DNA of 12,837 bases, from contig DJEW01000031.1 in assembly GCA_002431965.1 (NCBI GenBank), forward strand, positions 1 to 12,837, read 5' to 3'. The DNA comes from Clostridiales bacterium UBA5888 (GTDB lineage: Bacteria > Bacillota > Clostridia > Oscillospirales > Oscillospiraceae). Position 1 is the first letter of the stretch, and every line of letters begins with the position of its first letter. The position numbers were made by a program, and so were the translations under genes. The notes beneath the pieces are model-generated. The model had not been told where the DNA came from and ran no database searches. It worked only from the letters and a program-made list of their open reading frames with translations. Positions 6,069-12,109 of this stretch are shown in pieces.

Positions 6069-6109
6069 ATTTTAAAAGAGTATATAAGAACAGGAGGCAT
6101 GAGGCTACC

Positions 6110-7441
6110 ATGAACCTCAAAAAGAACATTTCAACGCTGAAATTGCCCCACTACAAAAAGACCGCGTCAATGCCGTCGGTTCGCATCTCACCCCCTCCGG
6201 AGGTGCTGCTGCCGATGAATATGCACTCCGGCGGCGCGGCAGTACCCATCGTTGAGGTCGGGCAGCACGTCCTTGTCGGGCAGCTTATCGCCAATGAGGA
6301 CGGCAAGAATTCATCTCCCGTCCACGCCACGGTTTCCGGCACTGTCAAGGCGATCGAGCCTTATGGGAAGACCGTTGCCGTGCGCATCGAGAGCGACGGC
6401 AAAATGGAAAAAAGCCCGGACGTGAAGCCGCCTGAGGTTAATGACCTTGACAGTTTTCTTCAGGCTCTGCGCGAGAGCGGCATCGTCGGTCTCGGCGGCG
6501 CGGCGTTTCCGGTGTGGGCAAAGCTTGATGCTGTGCGCCGCAGCCCGATCAAAACCGTGCTCATCAACGGCGCGGAATGCGAGCCGTTCATCACAAGCGA
6601 CCACCGCACCATGCTTGAGCACAGCGATTATATCAAAAAAGGCGTTGAGCTTTTGAAGAAATACCTCGAGAGCGAGGAATTCATTATCGGCATCGAGAAG
6701 AACAAGCCCGATGCGATTGCAAAGCTTGAGGAGGTTTTCGCCGACGACTCTGCCGTCACCGTCAAGCCGCTTGACAGCGTATACCCTCAGGGCGCAAAGC
6801 AGGTTCTGCTCTATAACGCCACGGGAAAGGTCGTCGGTCCCGGGCAGCGTCTTGCCTCGCTCGGCGTTATCATTATCAACGTCACCTCGCTCACTAAGGT
6901 TGCCCAGTATATCGAGGACGGCATGCCCCTCGTTGAAAAGACTGTCACCGTTGACGGCTCTGCCGTTAAAGAGCCGAAGAACCTCGTCGTTCCCATCGGC
7001 ACATCTGTTGGCTGCGTGATCGACCAGTGCGGCGGCTTCTCGTCAGAGCCCGGAAAGGTCATCCTCGGCGGACCGATGATGGGCAAATGCGTGGCAGACC
7101 TCTCTGCCCCCATTATAAAGGCGACGAACGCCGTTCTCGCTTTTGACCGCAAGGATTCCGCCTCGCTTGAGCCTACCCCGTGCATCCACTGCGGGCGCTG
7201 CGTTGCAAACTGCCCGCTCGCCCTCAACCCCACCGCCTTTGCAAAGGCGCTTGAGATAGAGGACGAGGCAAAGCGCTATGCAGTGCTCACAAAAGAGCAG
7301 GTATCGCTGTGCATGGCGTGCGGCTGCTGCTCCTATGTGTGCCCCGCGCACAGACCTCTTGTGGACAATAACAATGCGGCAAAGAGCTTTGTGAGAAAAT
7401 ACAAGGCTGCTCTTGACCAAGCCGAGAAAGGAGGCAATTGA
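6110..7441 (+). CDS. rnfC: Rnf complex subunit RnfC (NADH-side iron-sulfur flavoprotein)
   Basis: RnfC is the cytoplasmic peripheral subunit that exchanges electrons with NAD(H) in the ion-pumping Rnf complex. The 443 residues match the normal Firmicute length. The N-terminal part has a lipoyl-like barrel segment (PIVEVGQHVLVGQLIA, 46-61). The Nqo1-like nucleotide/flavin-binding region has GLGGAAFP (127-134) and NGAECEPF (153-160). A soluble-ligand-binding region with GGPMMG follows at 320-325. Two complete [4Fe-4S] motifs are present: C358-x2-C361-x2-C364-x3-C368-P and C401-x2-C404-x2-C407-x3-C411-P. All eight cysteines are intact, so this end of the chain looks functional. The start at 6110 has AGGAGG 12 bases upstream plus a nearer GAGG (6101-6104). 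An ATG at 6099 in another frame gives only four codons. The stop codon is two bases before the rnfD ATG. Confidence 0.97.
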   Translation: MNLKKNISTLKLPHYKKTASMPSVRISPPPEVLLPMNMHSGGAAVPIVEVGQHVLVGQLIANEDGKNSSPVHATVSGTVKAIEPYGKTVAVRIESDGKMEKSPDVKPPEVNDLDSFLQALRESGIVGLGGAAFPVWAKLDAVRRSPIKTVLINGAECEPFITSDHRTMLEHSDYIKKGVELLKKYLESEEFIIGIEKNKPDAIAKLEEVFADDSAVTVKPLDSVYPQGAKQVLLYNATGKVVGPGQRLASLGVIIINVTSLTKVAQYIEDGMPLVEKTVTVDGSAVKEPKNLVVPIGTSVGCVIDQCGGFSSEPGKVILGGPMMGKCVADLSAPIIKATNAVLAFDRKDSASLEPTPCIHCGRCVANCPLALNPTAFAKALEIEDEAKRYAVLTKEQVSLCMACGCCSYVCPAHRPLVDNNNAAKSFVRKYKAALDQAEKGGN

Positions 7442-7443
7442 AC

Positions 7444-8367
7444 ATGGAAAAGCTCATCGTGTCCAATGCGCCCCATATCCATACCTCAGATTCCAGCCGG
7501 CGCATAATGCTTGACGTCGTCATCGCGCTGCTGCCCGCCGCCGTCGCCGCTGTCATTATCTTCGGCCTGAAGGCGCTCGGCGTGCTTGCTGCCTGCGTTA
7601 TCGGCGCAGTCGTGTCGGAATTTCTCTTTGATCTTATCACCGGCAGACCCCAGACCGCAGGCGACATGAGCGCCGTTGTCACGGGGCTTCTGCTTGGACT
7701 GAACCTCAGCTCCGCCGTGCCGCTGTGGCAGTGCGTCGTGGGCGCGGCGTTTGCCATCATTATCGTGAAATGCCTGTTCGGCGGTCTCGGTCACAACTTT
7801 GCAAACCCTGCCATTTCAGCGCGCGTTTTCATGCTGCTTGCCTTCTCTGAGGTCGCCGGCGGCGCAATGCCCGCCGTGGTGGAGCTTGAAGCTTCCGCCA
7901 CCCCGCTGGAGCTTATCGGCAGCAGTGCCGACCAGCTTCCAAGCCTCATGGATATGTTCCTTGGTCTTCGCGGCGGCGCTGTGGGCGAGGGCTGCATCCT
8001 TGCGCTGCTTGTCGGCTATGCCTATCTCTGTGCGCGCAAGGTGATAAAATGGTACGTTCCCGCCGCATTTGTCGGCACGGTGTTCGTGCTCTTTGTCGCC
8101 GCGTCCGGCAGCTTTACCACCGCGCTTTATGAGATCATGGCGGGCGGCGTGTTCATCGGCGCGATCTTCATGGCGACAGACTATGTCACAACGCCGATAA
8201 ATAACACCGGGCGTGTTGTGTTTGCAGTCGGCTGCGGCGTGATAACCTTCATTATCCGTGAATTCTGCGCATATCCTGAGGGCGTTTCGTTCTCTATCCT
8301 TGCCATGAATATACTCACTCCATATATCGAAAAGTGGACGGCGAAGAAGCCGCTTGGAGGTGTCTGA
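7444..8367 (+). CDS. rnfD: Rnf complex subunit RnfD (membrane flavoprotein)
   Basis: RnfD is a polytopic membrane subunit related to NqrB that carries a covalent FMN and is thought to take part in ion translocation. The 307 residues contain about nine to ten hydrophobic segments. The flavinylation site is visible as S151-A-T153-P-L, with Thr153 the expected FMN-bearing residue, matching the (Ser/Gly)-Ala-Thr-Pro-Leu site of NqrB/RnfD. Other family blocks are GGLGHNFANPA (113-123) and MATDYVTTP (243-251), corresponding to the usual Met-Ala-Thr-Asp-x-Val-Thr-x-Pro. I chose the ATG at 7444, 9 bases after AAAGGAGG; a TTG at 7438 overlaps the rnfC stop and is less likely. Spacing of 2 bases from rnfC and 1 base to rnfG indicates translational coupling. 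Confidence 0.96.
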   Translation: MEKLIVSNAPHIHTSDSSRRIMLDVVIALLPAAVAAVIIFGLKALGVLAACVIGAVVSEFLFDLITGRPQTAGDMSAVVTGLLLGLNLSSAVPLWQCVVGAAFAIIIVKCLFGGLGHNFANPAISARVFMLLAFSEVAGGAMPAVVELEASATPLELIGSSADQLPSLMDMFLGLRGGAVGEGCILALLVGYAYLCARKVIKWYVPAAFVGTVFVLFVAASGSFTTALYEIMAGGVFIGAIFMATDYVTTPINNTGRVVFAVGCGVITFIIREFCAYPEGVSFSILAMNILTPYIEKWTAKKPLGGV

Positions 8368-8368
8368 A

Positions 8369-9634
8369 ATGAAAAAAGATACTGTCAAGGGCGTTATAGT
8401 GCCCGTTCTTATAGTTGTCGTGTTCATCGCCGCGCTCACCGGCGTGGGCGCTTACACCGCGCCTATCATCGAGGCTAACGGCTCTGCCGCCGAGCTTGAG
8501 CCGCTTTATGAGGTCATGCCCGACGCGGCCGGGTTTGAAGCCGTAACGCTTGACACCGTCCCCGACACGGTGCAGGGCGTTTATAAGGAAACCTCCGGCC
8601 TGGGCTACGTCGTGCTGCTTTCCACCACAAAGGGATATACCGGTGATCCAATTGACCTCACTATGGCAGTCGATGCCGAAGGCAAGATCTCCGGCATAAA
8701 GCTCACTCAGTTTTCAGACAGCAAGCATTTCGGCGAGGATTACCCGGATACTTATCTCGGTCAGGACTCCGCACTTGGCGGTGTGTCTCTTGTTGCGGGC
8801 GTGACATATTCGTCAAAGGCGTTCAAGGAGGCCGTTGAGGACGGCTTTGCCGTGCTGACGGAGAACGGTCTTGTCTCCGCCGGCGTCAAGAGCGGCGACC
8901 AGATCCTTTTAGAGCTCCTGCCGCAGCTTTTCCCCGGCATGGCAAACACTGAGGGTGTCGCCCAGTATACCGAGCGTGAGCTTTCCGGCGGAAAGCTCGT
9001 CAAGGCGCTTGACTCTGTCAACGGTATCGGAATTGCCTACATCGCGCTCGACGGCGAGAATAACTATCTCGTGCTCGTCAACGATTCTCTCACAGCCCGC
9101 GCATATGACACAAACGGCGCTGATGTGACGGAGTCTGTCAATGCATCCATTCTCGACGAGGCAAAGACCGATGCCGCGGCGAATATCAAAACCGATGCCG
9201 AAAAGGAAGTGAAGAAATTCGCAAAGCTTACCTCCGACGATGCGGAGATCACGCCGCTTGAGCTTGGCGGGGTGTACGGCACCGTTTCCGGCGTTTACAG
9301 CATTATATCCGGCGGCGCGAATTATTACGGCGTTGCCGCACGCCCGATCGGCTACGGCAATCTGCCCATGGCGCTCTACTATGTGCTGGATGAGAGTGGG
9401 GCGATAGTCTCCATGACGGCGGACGAGTTTATCCTTATGGGCGATTACTTCAATGCCTATGAGCTTGATGAAAGCAGCTACAAGGCGGGCTTTGTCGGCG
9501 TGACCGGCGACAGCTTCACCGGCGATGAGGCGCTCATTTCCGGCGCAACCATCTCCACCAACGCCGTCAAGACCGGTACGGCGGATGCGTTTGCCGCTTT
9601 TTCTGAAATCCAGCAGAACGGAGGGGAAGGCTGA
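8369..9634 (+). CDS. rnfG: Rnf complex subunit RnfG with two FMN-binding domains
   Basis: RnfG is the membrane-anchored, outward-facing subunit that carries covalent FMN. Usual RnfG is about 180-220 residues with one FMN-binding domain; this one has 421. After a membrane anchor (8-30) comes a first domain ending in S140-L-V-A-G-V-T146-Y-S-S-K-A-F, where the usual Asp-x-x-Ser/Thr-Gly-Ala-Thr has become Ser-x-x-Ala-Gly-Val-Thr with Thr146 kept. A middle region (about 195-290) contains a Lys/Asp/Ala-rich helical piece (KTDAAANIKTDAEKEVKKF, 266-284). A second domain ends in A388-L-I-S-G-A-T394-I-S-T, a good flavinylation site except for the missing Asp. So one flavin, perhaps two, may be bound. 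I chose the ATG at 8369 because GGAGG (8356-8360) is 8 bases away. The stop overlaps the rnfE ATG by one base (TGATG). Confidence 0.93.
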   Translation: MKKDTVKGVIVPVLIVVVFIAALTGVGAYTAPIIEANGSAAELEPLYEVMPDAAGFEAVTLDTVPDTVQGVYKETSGLGYVVLLSTTKGYTGDPIDLTMAVDAEGKISGIKLTQFSDSKHFGEDYPDTYLGQDSALGGVSLVAGVTYSSKAFKEAVEDGFAVLTENGLVSAGVKSGDQILLELLPQLFPGMANTEGVAQYTERELSGGKLVKALDSVNGIGIAYIALDGENNYLVLVNDSLTARAYDTNGADVTESVNASILDEAKTDAAANIKTDAEKEVKKFAKLTSDDAEITPLELGGVYGTVSGVYSIISGGANYYGVAARPIGYGNLPMALYYVLDESGAIVSMTADEFILMGDYFNAYELDESSYKAGFVGVTGDSFTGDEALISGATISTNAVKTGTADAFAAFSEIQQNGGEG

Positions 9635-10275
9635 TGAAAGACAATAAGCTTTGCGCTGCCATCGCGCAAAACCCTGTGATGGTCCTGTTTTTGGGCGCAT
9701 GCCCCGCACTTGGCGCGACAAGCGCTGTCCTCCCTGCGCTGACGCTGGGCGCTGCGGCGCTCGCGGTCATGGTGCTCGCATCCCTTGCGGCGTCTCTTCT
9801 CAGAAATGCCGTTTCCACCAGAGTAAAACCGCTGACGAATTTCATCCTCGTTGCCGGCTTTGCCGCCATCGTGCAGCTTCTCATGCATGCATGGTTTCCT
9901 GCACAGTTCAACGCCCTTGGAGTGTACACAACGCTCCTTGCGGTCGATCTGCTCGTCTACGCAGAGACCGAACGCGCATCTGACCGCCCAGTTGGTGCGG
10001 CGCTGGCTGACAGCCTTCTGACGGGGCTTGGGTTTGCGCTTGCGCTCGTTGTCACGGCTCTCATCCGTGAGCTTTTCGGCACCGGAACCGTCGCGGGCGC
10101 TGCCGTGCCCTTCTTTAAGGCGCATGCCGTCTCCCTGCTGACCTCTGCCGCCGGCGGCTTCTTCGTGTTCGCCATTGTTATGGCGCTCGTTCAGGCTATC
10201 TTCAAAAACCGCACCGAGGATCTCTCCGGCGTTGCTGCTGACGCTGCTGCGACCTGCGCGGAAAAGGAGGCGTGA
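9634..10275 (+). CDS. rnfE: Divergent Rnf membrane subunit RnfE (one cluster cysteine missing)
   Basis: RnfE and RnfA form the membrane pair that, in Rnf and Na+-NQR, holds a [2Fe-2S] cluster inside the membrane through two cysteines from each protein. This 213-residue protein has six hydrophobic segments and the RnfE-type layout: NPVMVLFLGACPALGATS (13-30), corresponding to the usual Leu-Gly-Leu-Cys-Pro-x-Leu-Ala-Val-Thr, with Cys23 present; ALGVYTTLLAVDLLVYAETE (94-113); GLGFALAL (131-138) and RELFGTGT (145-152). In the second block the normal Thr-Asn-Cys-x-x-x-Gly-Arg-Ala-Glu becomes Val-Asp105-Leu106-x-x-x-Ala-Glu-Thr-Glu, so the second ligand cysteine is replaced by leucine. The C-terminal tail (190-213) is hydrophilic and Ala/Glu-rich. 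The gene starts inside the rnfG stop codon. The assignment is firm from order and motifs; the divergence may place it in the looser Rnf-Nqr domain group. Confidence 0.9.
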   Translation: MKDNKLCAAIAQNPVMVLFLGACPALGATSAVLPALTLGAAALAVMVLASLAASLLRNAVSTRVKPLTNFILVAGFAAIVQLLMHAWFPAQFNALGVYTTLLAVDLLVYAETERASDRPVGAALADSLLTGLGFALALVVTALIRELFGTGTVAGAAVPFFKAHAVSLLTSAAGGFFVFAIVMALVQAIFKNRTEDLSGVAADAAATCAEKEA

Positions 10276-10278
10276 GTT

Positions 10279-10788
10279 ATGGATTTTAAGACCTTTCTTC
10301 TTATCATCATTGGCGGCGCGCTCGCCAATAACTGTGTTCTGACACAGTTTTACGGCATCACCCCGGTGCTCGGCGCGTCGGGTCAGGCGAAGGCGCTGGC
10401 AAAGCACGGTCTTGCCGTTGCCGCAGTCACGCTCGTTGCCGCGCTCGCCAGCGACCTTCTCAGCTTTGGCGCGTATACAACGTTTCTCTGCGCGCTCTGG
10501 GTGCTGATCGCTGCCGCCGTTATCGGTCATTTCTTCACCGACAAGTGGCTTCTCATCGCGCTCAACGGCGTTGTGCTCGGCACATCCGCCGGCGCGCTCG
10601 GCGCTGGCTTTGTCCAGACGGCTGCCGCTGCGCTCGGCGCTGGGCTTGGCTTCACCGTGGCGCTGCTGCTCTTTGCCGGTGTTGAAACGAAGATCGACGA
10701 CAAGTATGTTCCCGCCGCGTTCCGCGGCTTCCCTGTGCGCCTGCTCGCGGCAGGCATCATCTGCATGGCGGTCGTCGCATTTAAATGA
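10279..10788 (+). CDS. rnfA: Divergent Rnf membrane subunit RnfA (both cluster cysteines missing)
   Basis: This 169-residue protein has six hydrophobic segments. RnfA is usually about 190 residues, so some loop sequence is missing. Family blocks are ALANNCVLTQFYGITPVLGA (14-33), GLGFTVALLLFAG (122-134) and VPAAFRGFPV (144-153), the last two being close to the normal RnfA C-terminal half. In ordinary RnfA the first block reads Phe-Leu-Gly-Ile/Leu-Cys-Pro; here it is F24-Y-G-I-T28-P, with Thr for Cys. The later Thr-Thr-Asn-Cys-Ala-Val-Leu-Gly becomes A-L-N96-G97-V-V-L-G, with Gly for Cys. Cys19, in Asn-Asn-Cys, is at a position that is normally Phe or Val. So neither expected iron-sulfur ligand is present. 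AAAGGAGG is 8 bases before the ATG, the gap to rnfE is 3 bases, and the stop overlaps the next gene as ATGA. Confidence 0.9.
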   Translation: MDFKTFLLIIIGGALANNCVLTQFYGITPVLGASGQAKALAKHGLAVAAVTLVAALASDLLSFGAYTTFLCALWVLIAAAVIGHFFTDKWLLIALNGVVLGTSAGALGAGFVQTAAAALGAGLGFTVALLLFAGVETKIDDKYVPAAFRGFPVRLLAAGIICMAVVAFK

Positions 10789-11156
10789 GCAGGTCTCGCA
10801 AACGTCTTCCAGCGGAGCTTATCGTGCTCGCTGTGCTGCTTGTCGCTGCCGGCGCTCTTCTTTTGTGGCTTCGCCTTGGGCAAACGCCCGGTGCGTGGGC
10901 GGTCGTCCGTGTTGACGGACGCGAGGTCGCGCGCTATTCGCTTTCACAGGATGGCGTATACACCCTCAACGGCGGCACAAATGTCCTGACGATCAGGAAC
11001 GGCTCTGCCGCCGTGACGGAGGCGGACTGCCCGGACAAAGTATGCGTTGACCAGGGGCGCGTGCATTACACCGGGCAGTGCATCACCTGCCTGCCAAATA
11101 AGCTCACCGTGACGATCGAGGGTGAGGGAGAGCCTGAGGTCGATCTTGTCAGCTGA
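10785..11156 (+). CDS. NusG domain II-containing membrane-anchored protein
   Basis: This is a 123-residue protein with one N-terminal membrane segment (about 12-29) after a basic stretch (RSRKR), so the rest should lie outside the cytoplasm. The outer part is a small beta domain of the NusG domain II type, often found beside rnf, apbE and isoprenoid genes in Firmicutes: DGREVARYSL (44-53), then VLTIRNGSAAVTEADCPDK, a Val-Cys, and ITCLPNKLTVTI (100-111). It contains four cysteines in the pattern C82-x4-C87-x11-C99-x2-C102, which are common in this family and could form disulfides or hold a metal. It is translationally coupled to rnfA (ATGA overlap) and is the last gene before the terminator. 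A role with the Rnf complex is inferred from position; the biochemical function is unknown to me. Confidence 0.88.
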   Translation: MSRSRKRLPAELIVLAVLLVAAGALLLWLRLGQTPGAWAVVRVDGREVARYSLSQDGVYTLNGGTNVLTIRNGSAAVTEADCPDKVCVDQGRVHYTGQCITCLPNKLTVTIEGEGEPEVDLVS

Positions 11157-11176
11157 CAGAAAAGCGTATATTCAAG

Positions 11177-11209
11177 ACGGAGTGCCTGTATACGGGCACT
11201 CCGTTTTTT
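11177..11209 (+). terminator. Rho-independent terminator of the apbE-rnf unit
   Basis: ACGGAGTGCC (11177-11186) pairs perfectly with GGCACTCCGT (11195-11204) around an 8-base loop, followed by six T (11204-11209). It is 20 bases after the stop of the NusG-domain-II gene and separates the rnf unit from suf. No rnfB gene lies before it. Confidence 0.93.
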
Positions 11210-11243
11210 GCGTAAAGGCTCCAAAATATATGGTGTTTTTCAT

Positions 11244-11302
11244 AATTCCTATTGACAAAGTAGGGAAATACCATTATAATTACTACTTGAAAGATAGGAA
11301 TT
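11244..11302. promoter_or_regulatory. Candidate operator repeats around the suf promoter
   Basis: AATTCCTAT (11244-11252) and ATAGGAATT (11294-11302) are perfect inverted copies flanking the promoter. A second near-palindrome, TTCCTA then nine bases then TAGGGAA (11247-11268), covers the -35 box. Placement over the promoter suggests a repressor site, possibly for an Rrf2/IscR-type regulator known to control suf genes, but no regulator gene is in view. Confidence 0.35.
11252..11280 (+). promoter_or_regulatory. Sigma-A promoter of the suf operon
   Basis: Perfect TTGACA (11252-11257), 17 bases, perfect TATAAT (11275-11280). The start of sufC is 63 bases further on. Confidence 0.9.
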
Positions 11303-11343
11303 GCGGCCGCGAGGAGACAGGCGGCGCGGAAAAGAGGATATAT

Positions 11344-12093
11344 ATGAAAGACAAGAATCTGCTTGAAATAAGAAACCTGCACGTCTGCGTTGAGAATAAA
11401 GAGATACTCCGCGGCGTTGACCTGACCATCGGACGGGACGAGACACATGTCCTGATGGGTCCGAACGGTACGGGCAAGTCCACGCTTGGCTATGCCATCA
11501 CCGGCAACCCGCAGTATACTGTCACCTCCGGCAGCATTGTTTTTGACGGCGAGGACATCACAGACCTGCCCGTCAATGAGCGCGCCAAGCGCGGGATATT
11601 TCTCTCGTTCCAGAACCCGCTTGAAGTTCCCGGCGTGACGCTCAGCGCTTTCATAAGAAGCGCGCTTGAGACCAGAACCGGCAAACGTATGCGCCTGTGG
11701 GATTTCAAAAAGAAGCTCGGCGAAATGATGAAGCTTCTCGATATGGACGAAAGCTATGCCGAGCGTGATCTGAACGTCGGCTTTTCCGGCGGCGAGAAGA
11801 AAAAGGCGGAGATATTGCAGCTTTTGATGCTTGAACCCAAGCTTGCCATTCTTGATGAGACGGACTCCGGGCTTGATGTGGACGCTGTGCGCACTGTCTC
11901 AAACGGTGTGCGCATCTATCGTGAGCGTGTGCACGGCTCGCTCCTTATAATCACGCACAGCACGCGCATACTCGAAGCGCTCACTGTCGATGCGGCGCAC
12001 GTTATGGAAAACGGCGTTATCGTCAAAAACGGCGATGCATCCCTCGTTGATGAGATAAATGAGCACGGCTTTGCCGCCGTGAAGGGCGAATAA
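11344..12093 (+). CDS. sufC: Fe-S cluster assembly ATPase SufC
   Basis: SufC is the cytoplasmic ABC-type ATPase that works with SufB (and SufD) in building iron-sulfur clusters. The 249 residues match the normal length. Walker A GPNGTGKST is at 39-47, the Q-loop at Q90 (LSFQNPLEVPG), the ABC signature FSGGEKKK at 147-154 (the Glu-Lys-Lys-Lys ending is typical of SufC), Walker B with the SufC-type LAILDETDSGLD at 167-178, and the switch histidine is His205. The ATG at 11344 follows AAGAGG (11331-11336) by 7 bases. An in-frame opening continues upstream through the rnf terminator, but using it would add residues absent from the family. sufB begins 16 bases downstream. The Rnf and ferredoxin-type proteins of such an anaerobe need many clusters, though the two operons are separately transcribed. 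Confidence 0.97.
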   Translation: MKDKNLLEIRNLHVCVENKEILRGVDLTIGRDETHVLMGPNGTGKSTLGYAITGNPQYTVTSGSIVFDGEDITDLPVNERAKRGIFLSFQNPLEVPGVTLSAFIRSALETRTGKRMRLWDFKKKLGEMMKLLDMDESYAERDLNVGFSGGEKKKAEILQLLMLEPKLAILDETDSGLDVDAVRTVSNGVRIYRERVHGSLLIITHSTRILEALTVDAAHVMENGVIVKNGDASLVDEINEHGFAAVKGE

Positions 12094-12109
12094 AAGGACG
12101 GTGAACACC

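Noticed and set aside
6099..6113. A four-codon frame between the AGGAGG and the rnfC start
   Set aside because: The ATG is only one base from the AGGAGG, so it is unlikely to be used efficiently; coincidence is the simplest explanation.
8909..10530. Two long minus-strand open frames opposite rnfG, rnfE and rnfA
   Set aside because: Their products are low-complexity and highly charged, without motifs, while the plus strand carries clearly recognisable, tightly packed rnf genes.
11122..11343. An N-terminal extension of SufC reaching back into the NusG-domain-II gene
   Set aside because: It would span the rnf terminator and the suf promoter and add about 74 residues absent from SufC; the ATG at 11344 has a proper Shine-Dalgarno.
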